Numbered from the stretch's first letter, positions 47,816-60,270 are shown. The stretch is DNA of 64,000 nt from Angiostrongylus vasorum (GCA_018806985.1 JADANN010000434.1:1860001-1924000), one strand, 5' to 3'. A program made the numbers and translations. Notes: generated from the letters alone by a model not told the origin.

Positions 47816-48151
47816 TCAGTGAAGTCCGTTTTTGCGTGTGGTTCGGTTTCGGCTGCATTTTGAGACATTTCTCTTCTTTATGAGTGTAGTTGAATGCTGC
47901 TTGAGTGGATTCTCACTGGAATCCTGGGATCGGCTTATTAGTGTGTTCCCATGGGCAGTTACTAGCCTCTGTGGATCAGATTGGTCTATTCGGAACAAGT
48001 GCGCGGAACTAGTCAGCAGTGGTTTATTAGCTGAACAGTAGTTACCGGCGTTTGAACCACAGTCCTGATTGTATTGGCAAATCGGAGTAGATGGTTTGCA
48101 TCGAATCGTTGAGTTGTTCGGCAGACAGCTGATGTGGTTTCCGTAATACAT
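47816..48151 (-). CDS. Possible Cys-rich exon overlapping a repeat
   Basis: The minus ORF begins MYYGNHISCLPNNSTIRC and has five regularly spaced cysteines (CQYNQDC...YCS) like a small secreted Cys module. The second half is family D repeat sequence. The cysteine part may be a real exon next to the repeat, or chance. Confidence 0.2.
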   Translation of the reverse strand: MYYGNHISCLPNNSTIRCKPSTPICQYNQDCGSNAGNYCSANKPLLTSSAHLFRIDQSDPQRLVTAHGNTLISRSQDSSENPLKQHSTTLIKKRNVSKCSRNRTTRKNGLH

Positions 48152-48281
48152 TATTGGTCTGTAATTGGTCTGTCTATGGTTCGACGCCGGCTAATTTACA
48201 GTTCTACAGTAATGCGTAGGTATGGTTGTTCAGAAATTAATGGAGGATCTGTATTTTTTAAATTTTTTTCTATGATGTTGA

Positions 48282-48676
48282 ATACTTACTTACTTGAATA
48301 CTTGAATGGTCCGTCACTGAGTTGTGGGTGAGACCCAGCACAATCTCCATTTTTTCGAGATTTGCTGGCTAAGACATTGTGATTCCCTGGAATCCCGACG
48401 TCAGCCTAGCCAAAGTCTTCCCAGGTCGTCACCACCACAGGCAGTCGCAGTCCTTGTGGATCAGAGGGAAATTTGCCACCCATGCGACTTTGATACCAGG
48501 GCGATGGTGCATCCTTGTATTTGTTTACTCTTAGCTAGGCTTCCTGATGAAAACGTCGGACTCCTTCTCAGCTTGGGAGACCCTGCTGGGAGATGAATAA
48601 CCTCGCTGTACATCGCAGCGCGACACTTTCAAGAACACCTCCCAGCTACGATGAGGCGGTAAGCCGTTGAGAGGTG
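48282..48676 (+). repeat. Family B repeat
   Basis: Full-length copy close to consensus. Confidence 0.75.
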
Positions 48677-48961
48677 TACTGTTATATATCAGGATAAAGT
48701 TTATTTTATGCACTTTCACTTTGTTTAATTGAATTACAATGCGGATTATATCTCTGACAACTTTTACGGGTTAGAATTTGAGGCGTCAGAACACTAATTT
48801 CGACAAGTTTGCTTTAACGATTTCGAAGTCGGTTATAATACAGTCCAAACGGTTCGGCACATAGTGAGGCTAATAGACGATGTATTTTGCCGAAATCTTA
48901 TAAATTCCCCTTCTGCAGCTGAGGCTAGATTGATACCGTTGCTGTTTTTTCTTGTGATTCG

Positions 48962-50358
48962 ATGGCCGTTGTTTCAGTGAGTTTCTGTTTTCCTGAGCCT
49001 GACCTTGTTCTGCGTAACGCTATCGATATCATTTGGTCAATTATCTATGGTACTGGTAAGGATTTGTGGACGCCACTTGATTAAAAAACTACTCACAGTT
49101 TTGTAAGATATGGGACCATCCTTGTGTTGTTCACGTAGAATGACGGTTTGAGACCCACCCAGTTCAGTAAATCAGTCTGAGAAAACGCGCCATGCCATAT
49201 GTAATAATGAGCTATTCTTCTTTTCGACTCATTTTTTGGGTCTTTAACCCTGGTTAAAATGTCTCAAAAGTCTTGCGCCTTTATGTTTTTTGATTCCTGC
49301 TCCAGAATCCTAACAGTCGCTTCAGAATCATCACCATTGTGCTTTTTGTGCCCTAGCTGTGCCTAGAGGAGTTCTTTTTCTAACTTTACCTTTCCCATCT
49401 AAATGTCCTTTTATGCGGGCACAAAGTGGTCTGCCCATCTCCCCAATGTATCCTTCATCGCATGCCTTACATGAGGTCAAGTATATTATACATGAAGTCT
49501 CTTTCGGGGAACAGTTCTACCTTTCTGTCTGAGCCGGGTCGCTTCTGGTTCGTAGCCGTTGGAAATGGCTATTTATCGTGCCAAGTTTAGTGATTCTTTC
49601 CTTTTCCTCTTTTCGTATGTACACATTTTTAGCCGTTCAGTACATGATTTTGATGACTATCTTTTTAACGTGTGAACGATGAGAGGAAAGATAGTGCACT
49701 AATATATTTTTTACTACTTGGTTTTCGGTACATTTTGTTATATAGCCACTTTCTGCAAGCTTTATTTCGACGTTTAAGAAAGGAGTCTACTTCTCATTAA
49801 GTTTTTCTCGCTTAAGCTTTATATACTCTGGCTGTCTATTCAAAGAATTCGAAGTATCTGTCCATCTCTTCTTGTGTACAGCAAGCAATGAAGCGTTAAT
49901 ATATTGGCAGCAGAACAAGATTGGTTGTCGAGAACTAGAGAGTCCATCTTGGTCACAAAGTCAATAGCAAGGCTTGGTGCTGATTCAATAGCTAGCGCTC
50001 TAATCTGGGTGAAATATTTTTCCATCCGCCCTAAAGATTGAACAACTGAGACATTTTGACAGAGTCACTATTTGTTGAATCCTGATCGGCTGTTGTTTGT
50101 GAACGCGCAGTGGAACGTTGTTTTCAGTAATTTAGTCGTGGCGAATTAGATGCAGAGAATGAAAATGATCGTGGACTGCCATGGAAGACGATCATTTTGA
50201 AGCTTTGTCGGAATCAGGTACACGCACAACTAGCGTCGATACCGACTTTCATTGAACCTCCTCCATTGAAACTTGGCACGGATAGGCCAGAAGTCCTTCA
50301 GAAGCCAGAAGGATGCCAAAAATTGCTTTCGACGACTTCATCGTTTCCTGAAGCATAG
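48962..50358 (+). CDS. Unassigned plus-strand gene downstream of PIGL (partial model)
   Basis: Two exon-like stretches. The first, 48962-49055, runs from an ATG (MAVVSVSFCFPEPDLVLRNA...) to a GTAAGG donor. The second is a terminal exon, about 50136-50358: 73 codons beginning RGELDAENENDRGLPWK and ending SSFPEA, then a stop and AATAAA at 50434-50439. Their phases do not fit each other directly, so an exon is missing or they are separate genes. A minus-strand PLE fragment occupies the space between them. No protein family is recognised. Confidence 0.3.
49060..50035 (-). mobile_element. Penelope-like element fragment (RT to GIY-YIG)
   Basis: The minus strand carries an RT piece (APSLAIDFVTKMDSLVL, 50025-49840), related to APSLAIAFMSKMEAPVI of the element at 62 kb. 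GIY-YIG-region remnants follow near 49520-49260. Interrupted by stops throughout. Confidence 0.65.
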
Positions 50359-50659
50359 AATTTTATGCAACTTGTATGAATAGATATTCCTCGTTGACAA
50401 AATCGAGTAGATTCTAACGTTTTTATCTCGATTAATAAAGTTTGTTGTGACGTGAGATATGCCACTTTGAAGCTACATGTTGGAAATCTTGCATTAATTT
50501 CCGATCAACCTAATATTACTCTTGGAGGTTCGCTGTGTTATAGAGAAAACTGGTGAGGTCGTACTGATGGGAGTATGGAGAGGTCAGTTAGCCAGAGTGG
50601 GGTCAAAACAGCGATATTGCAGACATGGGAGGAACTTTAATTATTTTATTTTTTCGATC

Positions 50660-50664
50660 CCATA

Positions 50665-50695
<31 letters not shown>
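50660..50695 (+). repeat. (TA)n microsatellite
   Basis: Simple TA tract replacing the 3' end of a family A SINE. Confidence 0.9.
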
Positions 50696-50870
50696 CTGAC
50701 TTTACAATGACTCGTGGTGGCCTAGCGATGTGTCTAGCTAGCGCTGCTGTCCTCCCAAACAACTCTGGTAATTTGCCCACCCCGGACGGATGGAAGGTGT
50801 GGTGAGCCTTGTGTGCGCGGATAGATCCCATGTGTATTGCAGGGCACGTTCAACCACTGCACTCCACGCA
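50695..50870 (-). repeat. Family A SINE between two (TA)n tracts
   Basis: The head and first half are antisense. The 3' half is replaced by a TA repeat at 50664-50693, and another TA tract follows the head. Confidence 0.65.
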
Positions 50871-50881
50871 AACCTTCTATG

Positions 50882-50938
<57 letters not shown>
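50882..50938 (+). repeat. (TA)n microsatellite
   Basis: Uninterrupted TA tract just beyond the head of the same SINE. Confidence 0.95.
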
Positions 50939-50940
<2 letters not shown>

Positions 50941-51817
50941 CTTAGTTATTTATTTATCTATGTTTATAATTGTGCAACGTTATGTCAGTGGTCTGTTCAG
51001 TATTGGTATCTATCCATTCTCACCGTCACAGCAAAATAAATAGCGTTAAGGAATTCTTTTTCGCATCATTGGACGCTGGAGAAGATTAAGGTTAACAAAT
51101 GCGCAAGAATGGGTTGCGTTTTTCCAGCGGTGCCATCTATTGTTCAACATCGTTCTGATAAAAACTAAAGGTGCAATCCATACCACAATGGTAACGAATA
51201 GGAGTGAATTAAAGTAGGAAGTCGGAAAAAGCGCCGTGTTACTCTAGAGAAAAATCGTTGCCTATACAACCGAACCGGCGTTGCAAAGTAAGTTAAGAGC
51301 TATCCTAGTTTACCCATGTGTACTTTATGGGATAATGGTGTAGTATTAAATATTTGAAATCGTACTGAACTTGAAACATCCTACTCATCTTCTTCCTAAA
51401 CACTCTTCCAGATCATTCCGATCAACAATCTTCTTTATTCTCCTTAGCATTTTTGGATAAATTCCGAGAACCCAAATGTGAAAGACGGGAGGAATGCCTT
51501 GTTATTATGTGTAATCACATTGTCATTCATTTGAACAATGTGCGCTTAGTCTCAACGTTGAGGACTCGTAGAAAACAATGAATGTGTGAAGAAGCTGCTT
51601 TGTTTTCAATACGATTGGAATTTAGGAGTCGTAGTTTCACTGATGGCCCGAATGATGAGGATCTTTGAAGCTCTGAAGAAGGCTGTTCGCATCGCACATT
51701 TCACGGCAAGCTGATGAGTGGATTAACATTATCACTCACGCATGACATCAAACAAATATCCCAGCAGGTTTATTTGCTTGAAGGATTGTTAAGTTATCAT
51801 AAAATGAAATGAAGAAG

Positions 51818-52089
51818 AGGTGTGTGTGGCGCTGTGGCTAGAGGTGCCCTACAAAACACATGGGTTCGGTCCCCACCCTAGGCTCACCAAGCCTTCGGTC
51901 CCTACAGGGGACGGTAAATTGGTAGCAGACCTGTCTGGGAGGACAGCAGCACTGATTCAATACTAGGCCACGGGAGACATTATATAGACCAGGTATGCAT
52001 TCGACCACTTCTAACGATACTTGATGAAGTCGAACTCTTGGCGAATCCCTCAGTGATTGATCGATCAATGCTGAAAGTTTCATCTTTTT
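51818..52089 (+). repeat. Family A SINE
   Basis: Near full-length, moderately diverged. Confidence 0.65.
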
Positions 52090-52416
52090 TATTTTCTTTA
52101 ACTACAAAATTTATTTAGGGACAAAACATGTTAGAGAGTGTGATAGTCATACTTCTAGCAATCCAGTGACCCTCATCTAACTGCTGAGCACTGCTGAATC
52201 ATTCCAATTCTGATATAACATGTAGTACCTTTTACATTGGAAGTAAAAATACCTACATTTTATCGACTTCATGGTTTCATTTGGTTATCGACAAATTTGT
52301 CCGTTATTCACACAGATTAGGGACATTTACGTAGAAAACTGCTTCAGTAATGGTTCTTATCGCTGATGAAGTACAGTGAACTGAAATTTATGGAGTTTTG
52401 TTAACATCTTTGACAT

Positions 52417-52722
52417 ATGTTGTCTCATTCCTTTTTCTTCTTCCAATCCTTTGAAACGAAGAGCACATTTGTCCTACTCAATACTGACACTTCAAAAGGT
52501 AGCTGGGCAAGTTCGAAATCGATGTTTCAATTGAGATACTTGTTTAGATGCTTAGATGACGTATTTTTTACATGTTTTATGAGACCCACCGATCCTTTCA
52601 TGCGTTTGTTGCCTAGCAACCGTCATTATGAAGGTGGTTGGGTTGGGTTGTGGATTCGGTTGCAACATGGGGACCTACGGACTTCTGCTCTCAGTGACAT
52701 GTTGAGCACTGGTCGAGCGTGA
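52417..52722 (+). other. Open frame of 101 codons, unassigned
   Basis: The longest open frame in this gene-poor stretch. It has no recognisable domain, no obvious start context and no downstream poly(A) signal. Listed only so the stretch is described. Confidence 0.12.
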
Positions 52723-53164
52723 TTTCTCCTGATGATATAGGCGGATGTTCTGAAGTCATCACTGAGAACAACTGACAGCAATTGTAGATCGTAAGGGAAA
52801 TTCGCTGCAATGCCATTCCGATTGCTTCAGGTCAACAACGCTTCCTATGACGGCAGAAAATCTTGAGACCAACAGCTTGAAGAAGATGTAATGAGCCAAT
52901 GTTATTTTTCAGGATATCAAATATGAAATGGGAGAAGAAAGGAGAAAATAGGAGAAGTGAGCTGTCCACTAAGAATAAGATGAGGACGAATATAAAGAAA
53001 GAAATTCGTAGTGCAGGTTATTTCTAGAAGTTCAAAACTAATGTGTCGGCCCACATGTTCGGCTACGCAGTTCTTACAGCGTTCTAGAATGTAGTTCAAA
53101 CATGGGCAAAAAAAACTCAATCGCGTTGCGAACTAAGTGAACTACTCAAAACCTCTTAAATGGC

Positions 53165-53330
53165 GCCATTTGAAATAATAACGATATAAAGAACAAAATA
53201 ATAACTAATATGATAAATAAATAAAAATAACAATCAAATAAAAAATATAATAACAATAAATAAACGAATAAAATAAATGATAATAAATAATAAATATAAC
53301 AATAATAAATGTAACAGTCGGACAAAATGG
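53165..53330 (+). repeat. AT-rich low-complexity tract
   Basis: Imperfect AATAATAAATAAA-type sequence. No gene. Confidence 0.85.
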
Positions 53331-53417
53331 TTCCGACATTAAACAAATGCAGCTTCCACATCACTCAACAGAATGTACATTTATGATAACATGAATGAAT
53401 GGGATCGTCATTTGAAG

Positions 53418-53810
53418 CCTCCCAGCGGTTTACCGCCTAATCGTGGCTGGGAGGTGTTCCTAGGTGTCGGACTGCGATGTACAGCGGAGGGATTCGTTCG
53501 TCGCACCGGTAAGGTATCCCAAACTGAGAAGGAGTCTGGCGTTTCCATCAGTAAGCCTAGCTAAGAGTAAACCAATACCAGGGTCCACCACCGTCCTGGC
53601 ATCAAAGTCGCATGGTGGCAAATCTCCCTCTGATCCACAACGGCTACGAGTGCCTGTGGTTGATGAAGACCTCGGGCAAACTTTGGCCAGGCTGACCTCG
53701 GGATTCCAGAGAACCACAGTGGCTTAACCATCAAATCTCCGAAAAATGGTGATTATACTGGGGCCCGCACAACCAGTGAGGACGAGCCCTTTAAGTATCA
53801 ATTAAGTAGG
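53418..53810 (-). repeat. Family B repeat
   Basis: Full-length antisense copy. Confidence 0.75.
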
Positions 53811-54310
53811 TCATTTGAAGAAAATAGACGATGAGAAATGAGGAAGAACGATGTAATGGATGTGAATGCAACTTGACAGTGAATGTCTACAAGTTTCATA
53901 TTTATGCCTCAAGTTAGTCAACCCCAACGTATTTTGTTACTGTAACAAATTATGTTGTTCTGTTTGAAAGCAATCAGGGACCTTAAGATTTGCGATAAAT
54001 AGAGGATAGAGTTGAAATTAGTTATCACACATGTTGTTCATTAAGACTAGAGAGGATTTCGCCCCATCGCTAAATGCAGATAGCTCATTGGAAAGGATAC
54101 ATTACCAACTTTTACTGTATGTTAAGAAGGCCAAAGAGTAAACAATCCTCAGTTATATGACGTATTCATATTGCATGGTTATCCAAACAAAGAAAAGTTC
54201 GACATTCTATCCGATGCACAACAGGAGGCAGTTGATGATCTGGTGATGCCCTAAAATCTATCTCAGAACTCTAAGGAAAATTTCTTCCATATCTAAAAAT
54301 AAAGCTCTAA

Positions 54311-54584
54311 AAAGGACAAAGTCGCGGCGCTGATCAATCCCTGAAGAATGCGCCGTGCATTCGACTTCATTAAGCATCGTTAGAGGTGACTGTAATGTAG
54401 ATCTGGCCTTTCTGATGACTCATAATGGCCTAAAGATGTATCGAGCCACTGCTGCTATCCTCCCAGACAAGTCTGGTACCAGTTTGGTAACCACGGAGGG
54501 ATGGAAGGCTTGGTGAGCGTGGGGCGTGGGGATCGACCCCATATGCATTGTAGGGACTCTCCGACCACTGCGCTACACGCGCCC
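54311..54584 (-). repeat. Family A SINE
   Basis: Full-length antisense copy. Confidence 0.75.
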
Positions 54585-54929
54585 ATTGCGAATGTGTAAA
54601 GAAATCTGTGGAGATTCTCTTGCTTTTATTTGAAAACCTCAAAATGACAGTTATTTTGAGGTTCACACAATTTTTCGTGGAAGTATGCCAACTGATCAAT
54701 CAAATTTGGTGAAACAAATAATTAAAGATACGGGCCTTTTCTCTAATAAATGCCCACTATTAGATGTGGTTTGCAGCATCACTATACATTTAGCCCACTG
54801 CCTTCAGAAAAAAGTATACGATTACCTCAAAGCCCCTTATTTGCATGCATGGTCACTAAGGTAGAAGGGAATCTTGCCTGTTAGTTATCGCACTGTAACA
54901 CAAAGCTTGTGCTGTATAATCCTTGGAGA

Positions 54930-55060
54930 TGCAGTGCAGTAATAAACGCATAGTCGGTTCGACCCGGACCAGACCCTCCATCCATCCCTGGTCGGCAAAT
55001 TAGTGCCAGACTTCTTCAAGGAGAGCTTCCACCGCTCGGCAAAGGTAGATGATTGCATAC
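54930..55060 (+). repeat. Family A SINE fragment
   Basis: Matches only CTCCATCCATCCCTGGTCGG and the GCCAGACTTC part of the body. Confidence 0.4.
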
Positions 55061-55084
55061 GATAAACAACTGGGAACACTCTTT

Positions 55085-55300
55085 TAGGGGTTTTCCAGGA
55101 CTCTAAAGAGAATCAGCTGAACAGCTCTAAATGCTATTTACGAAAAAGACAATATCGTCAGAGTGCAGCTTGAACACACACAAATCTCAGCAACGTCGTC
55201 AACGATGGATGCAAGATGAAGAACCGAATGAAAGAAGTGCTGGGATCCGTACAATTCGTGGAGATGGGAACAAAGCAAAAGTAAAATACACAGAATTTAT
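55085..55300 (+). repeat. Family D SINE, 3' part
   Basis: Body AACGATGGATGCAAGATGAA and AAGTGCTGGGATCCG. Confidence 0.5.
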
Positions 55301-56559
55301 ATTTATTATTCCTCAGCTGTTATAAACTGTAATTAATTTCCTTATTAAAAATTTTAAAGAAGTAATTCAATCACTAATTATACATTACAACGACTCAGCT
55401 AACAGCTGATCCAAGAACAAATCCTCTATCTGCACCCGCAGATCCAGCCTGAGCACATGATACCTAAATGTTACTGAATACAGAATTCATGCTTTGAAGT
55501 TACTTTACAGAAAATAAACAATACCGTAGCAATGGGTACGAAAGCAGTGCCGTTCTGTACAGTCCATACTCCGTTTTTGACAAAACACCTGCAACATCAA
55601 ACGATTTTTATTCCGCAGGTCATCGTTAACGTTGTCGCATTGTGGCGGTTTCGAAGAAATCATGAATGAATGGTAAACCTTGATTGTGTTGGGAGAAGTG
55701 TTAGTTTCCTAATAATCATGCATAGCTTACCATTACCGTTAACATATTGCCAGTATAGTGAATGTACCGACGACGTTACCAGCCAGATTGAAGAACTCAA
55801 TTTGCATCATGGAAGGCTGAAACAGAAACGAAATTACCAGCATTCGAAGGATAGAGCTCTGTTTGAAATTTCATTCACCACTTTTGGCTTTTTTCATTCT
55901 TCATGTTCAAATTAAAAAAGCGTGTATAGCGTTGTGGCTAGAAAATCAGTGCGATCTCCCTAATGGTCGTTGCCTTTATCCAAACACTCCTATTTCCCCA
56001 CTTGTGTGAGAGAATGAAACCACTGAGGTAGGCCTCTAAAACGATCGTTTTGTCGGGAAAACATGTGAATCTTACACTACTCAAATCGTGGTAAATGTGT
56101 CAAGATCATTCTATTCCGACTGCACGGCCACAAGTAGTAACTTATTTGAGCCATGTGCAACATGTCCTCAACAAATATTCGTGTAGGGCTTTTTCGCATG
56201 GCAGTGATAAGAGTAGTGACAACATGGTGTTCAACAATTAAACACTGAAAATAACGCCCAACGCCCGTTTCGCCCAGCCAAGTATCCATAAAAGTCGATG
56301 CGCACAGTCCTAAATAGGTTCGCTACCCCGCGGTTTGAACAAAGCCTTAACGATTTCGGGCCTCCATAGCAAGAGCGCGTTCCTCGCTAGCATATTACTA
56401 ACCAACTTAGAAATCGTTCTGGGGGGCCGCACAATTCTTCATGAAGAGCACCTCTACCCAAATATTCAAAAAAATTAGGATATAAAAATGTGCCAAAAAT
56501 CAGTTGGTATACCCAAATATTACGTGGAATCGCTACTGATTTACCGCTAAATTTGAAGA

Positions 56560-56960
56560 AAAATCGTGGTATTACAAGCTATTCCTTTAAAAAAGGACGG
56601 AAGGCGCATTAGTTTCGATGCCGTTCACCACGACCATAGTGGTGGTTCGACACCACACCGCGTTCGCCAAGCCTACCGTACCAATGCGGCCGTGAAATTG
56701 CTACCAGGCTTGTCGGTTAAACTCACTCCCTTCGATCCAAGTGGAAACATCTTACGTTGGCAATCCCAGAATTGCAGAGAGACTCGAACAGACCAGCATT
56801 TAACGACATTCACCAGGAGGACGAAAACTCTCAATGAGCAGCAGAAGCGATACGCGAAATGTTCGAAAACTCTAATGAATGATGGATGCGATGAAATAGG
56901 TAGAATTTAAAAAGTGCTGAGATGCCCAAAGTAGATGTGAAGAGATGTGGTGTGGAGCGG
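56560..56960 (+). repeat. Family D SINE, diverged
   Basis: Head and body are recognisable, ending AAAAAGTGCTGAGATGCCCA. A family B copy follows immediately. Confidence 0.5.
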
Positions 56961-56975
56961 AAATAAGATAAAATA

Positions 56976-57367
56976 ACTTACTTGGTATTTGATACTTGAA
57001 TGGCCCATCCTCACTGGCTGTGCGAGCCCCGACATGATCTCCATTTTTCGGAAATTTGCTGATTAAGCCATTGTGGCTCCCTGGAATCCCGAGGTCAGCC
57101 TGGCCAAAGTCTGCCCCAGGTCTTCACCACCACAGGCAGTCGCAGCCCTTGTTGATCAGAGGGACATTTACCACTACGCGACTTTGATACCAGGACAGTG
57201 GTGGATCCTGGCATAGGTTTACTCTTAGCTAGGTTTCCTGATGGAAACGCCGGACTCATTCTCAGCTTAGGGAGATCCTGCCAGAGGATGAGTGCCCCGT
57301 TGTACATCGTAGTCCGACACCTAGGAACAGCTTCCAGCCATGAAAAGGCGGTAAACCGTTGGGAGGA
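56976..57367 (+). repeat. Family B repeat
   Basis: Full-length. Same subfamily and 3' flank as 12190-12578. Confidence 0.75.
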
Positions 57368-58319
57368 GATAAAAAACTTTTTAAAAAAAGTGCATTCGTG
57401 TCTCAGATCAGGAACAAAAACGAAAAGCTGCCTTCAGATTTTTACAGCGCAAAACTTAGAAAAAAGCAGGTGAGATCAACTTATTACGCTGTGCTCCAAT
57501 ATCCCATCAGAAATCTTTTCATTTATGTATGCACATGGTCAAGATTCTTTATGCGAGACACAGTGCGAGTTCGAAGGTTCATGTTGTCGAAATTTTTTCA
57601 AGGTGAAGCAGGTTGGAAGGACGGAGGCATTCTTTTTTAATGTAGTCATATCTGGATTTTTTGTTTGGCAGGTTTCGTAAGCGTTCCAAAAAGCGTATAA
57701 AGTGTAATAAACCACTACGAACGTTTGTTTCAGGGAGCAGCATCGCAGAAGACATATCCGTCGATGGGACAGGTGGACGACACCCGACGTAGAATCGAGC
57801 ACTGCTCGAATGCAGTCGATGCTGGGTTTCGTTTTGGCAGACTCGATTGCGAAAGAATTGGACAGCATGCTGAAAGGTTTAATGTGAGCCATACGTTGGC
57901 AGAAGCCTACCAAATTCCAAGTACATCCTGCGGTACTTGGCGCTATCTCCGAATGTCTACGTTATAAGCTCTTTTTTTCATCTAGAGGAAAAAAAACTCT
58001 ACTGAACCTCCGTCTACCTAACGTATCTAACAAAGCCTGAAGCTCGCTAACTACCATAAAGTGGCTGCAAAAGTTTTACTTTGTTTTGCTCTGATTAAGA
58101 AAATATGATGTGTTCCTATCAGGAAATGAACTAATTCAGTCAAACCAAGCTTTGCTCACGTTTCATTCATATATTCGTAGAATTAAAGAATTGCTCGTTT
58201 AATGGGTGAGAAGCGTGCTCATTCGAATATCATTTGTTTTGTTAGTTTTAGTAAAGCTTTTCACAAGAGTGGAAGCGACAGAGATGTCCTGATTTTTTAT
58301 TCTTAAGATAAACAAAAAT

Positions 58320-58515
58320 GGGATTCTTTATAATCTTGTTGAGCTACTCTTTATTCACGAGCAAGCTGATGTTTCGGTGGATCTAGTCCTCCTCAGAGCC
58401 TGGAAAGGTCAAGTTGACAAAGTGAATGAAGAATAAAATTACACCTTGTGCTTGCTCAACAAGAGTATAAAGGATTGATCGATGCCGAGGTTAACAGAAA
58501 GTCGATCGTGGAAAA
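58320..58515. mobile_element. PLE terminal fragment with degenerate hammerhead-like motif
   Basis: 58430-58515 matches the tail of the 62-kb element at 63630-63720 (TTGCTCAACAAGA... GCCGAGGTTAA). 58365-58401 on the minus strand keeps CTGAGGA, GAAAC and ATC, but helix II is weak. It is inserted in the intron of the C6-like gene. Confidence 0.5.
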
Positions 58516-59450
58516 AATGGGATTTTCAGTGCATAAAACCACTTCGTGCTGTTAATAATGAAATATCGTTACCGAAAAAAGCTTATGAGGGGCTTAGCAT
58601 CTCTTCAAAAGGTGTGGCTCTAACTTACGGATTGTAGTAGTAGTAATGCTCTGAGTCGGTACGCAGGTCTCGAACATAGGTGCAAGGGTCAGCAACAGGA
58701 CAATGACAAGTAGCATAGCGAATCTGAAGTTGGATCTGGGATCGCCTACAGTGGATCACGGCACCAAATAAAGTCGGCAGTGACCGTTCGGATGAACCGG
58801 ATTGGTATAGGTGTGTCATCACATTAGTTTATAAACGGAAGAAAATTCCATCATGACCTTTCCGATAGGAAACAATAGCGTCGTCGGCGGTTCAAATTAG
58901 ACGTCAACCAGCCGGATACGCGCTCATCTCGGCTTGATAAAGGGAATCCTGAATGATAACGATGTATGTTCAAAACGAATTTGCAGTTCTGTCAAAAAAT
59001 TGGAGGTCAAGTTTTGTTGAAAAATAAACGAATAGAGCTCAGGAAAGAATGGCTTGAAAACTCTCATTGAGATGCACTACTATCTTCACTATGCTCCTTC
59101 GTAGGTTCGTGATTTAACATCTCCACAAATTTCCAAAGATTCATAGAGGCCAGTTGATAGGCAAGCCTCAGTGATTGACGTTTCTAAGTTATAGAGGTCG
59201 ACTGACTTTGAGCTGATGATGGCCAAGCAACGACTGCATGTTTACGAGAGCGTCAAATTGCACTAGGCTAAGTGTCCTCACTCATTACTAATCTAAATTA
59301 ATATATATTCTTTCTTTGATAAGCTTATACGAGGTTGATAATGACTGTTGCTCATTCGAGAGATGCTGCACTGAGGAAGACCAGACTCGATACCAAGACG
59401 AAGGCACCACATCAAGAAACGAACGACTGTGGACTAGGGACTCGGATCAT

Positions 59451-59488
59451 CGGCTCTGATGAAGACGAAAACGTCGAAACGTTAGCCG
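59451..59488 (+). ncRNA. Hammerhead ribozyme-like motif with canonical CUGAUGA core
   Basis: CGGCT, CTGATGA, A, GACG-AAAA-CGTC, GAAAC, GTT, AGCCG. Helix I is five perfect pairs and helix II four. The cleavage triplet GUU satisfies the NUH rule. No coding part of an element is seen alongside. Confidence 0.65.
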
Positions 59489-59604
59489 GAAATAACGGTC
59501 ATTTATCAACTTCGTGTAAGCTTTCCAAAGAAAGAATAGATATTTACTAGTCATAGCGAAGTCAAAGGAAAGTCCGTTTTGAAATATAATCTAAACTAGT
59601 TTAA

Positions 59605-59801
59605 TTAGGATTTTCGTGAGGTTTTCACCGCAGCATGATATTTGTCTTGATGAACATCATTGAATAATGGTCGAGTTTTTCTAAAATCTGCAGAAAACTG
59701 CGAGAGTGTTCTCAGTTCTCCATCACAGGCATTCAGCGCCACTTCTGGATCATACTCGGTTTTTTCCCAGGAACGTCTGATATCAATTTTCTGACATCGC
59801 A
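59605..59801 (-). CDS. Unassigned terminal exon
   Basis: A 65-codon open stretch (including WEKTEYDPEVALNACDGEL) begins after CTTTCATCAG and ends in a stop at 59605. Composition and the acceptor suggest a real last exon. No upstream exon was found and no family is recognised. Confidence 0.25.
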
Positions 59802-60109
59802 CTGATGAAAGCTCGGCTCACCAGTGGCATGTCGGACGAAAGACCATGTGTGCATTATATGGCACCACTAAAAACTACGACATATGTGCCGTAGTTGGTT
59901 TCTTATTATAGTCAGAAAACCGAAACATGATTTGAGTCGAAGACATAGAGAACAATCGTGGTAATTCTAAGCTTGCAAAGGCAGTCAGAGGACTACAGTA
60001 GAAGGAACTCATTATAATGAAGCAAAACGAAATGAAGAGTTTAAGAAGAGTTCGCTAATTTATTTCCACTTGTTATTCATTATGTGACCTGACACCACTT
60101 TTATAACAA

Positions 60110-60270
60110 TGTACGGATCCTAGCACTTCCTGCATTCGACTCGTTTGCTCCCATCCAGCGTCCATAAATGCCTTCGAACTTTCTTTTTGTGTGTGAGTTT
60201 GAACAGATGCGTAGAAATAAAGAAAATGGTTGAAGTACTAGTTCCCAGGACTCATTTTCTATTAATTTTG
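60110..60270 (-). repeat. Family D SINE fragment
   Basis: ATTCGACTCGTTTGCTCCCA and neighbouring body. Confidence 0.4.

Larger units (their letters stand above)
55395..58716 (-). pseudogene. Secreted Cys/Thr-rich C6-like protein gene, probably decayed
   Basis: Exon 1 (58716-58629) encodes MLLVIVLLLTLAPMFETC, a signal peptide, then VPTQSITTTTI, and starts seven bases after CTTCAG. Exon 2 (57869-57730) joins in phase: PCCPILSQ...FEQCSILRR...STCPIDGYVFCDAAP, then a stop. Further candidate exons at about 55816-55743 (MMQIEFFNLAGNVVGTFTI), 55588-55525 (FVKNGVWTVQNGTAFVPIAT) and 55448-55395 (AGSAGADRGFVLGSAVS, stop) resemble the rest of nematode C6-type secreted domains. Donors after exons 2 and 3 are missing or off by a base, so either exons 1-2 are a 75-residue gene or the whole locus is decaying. 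Family assignment is tentative; function is unknown. Confidence 0.4.
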
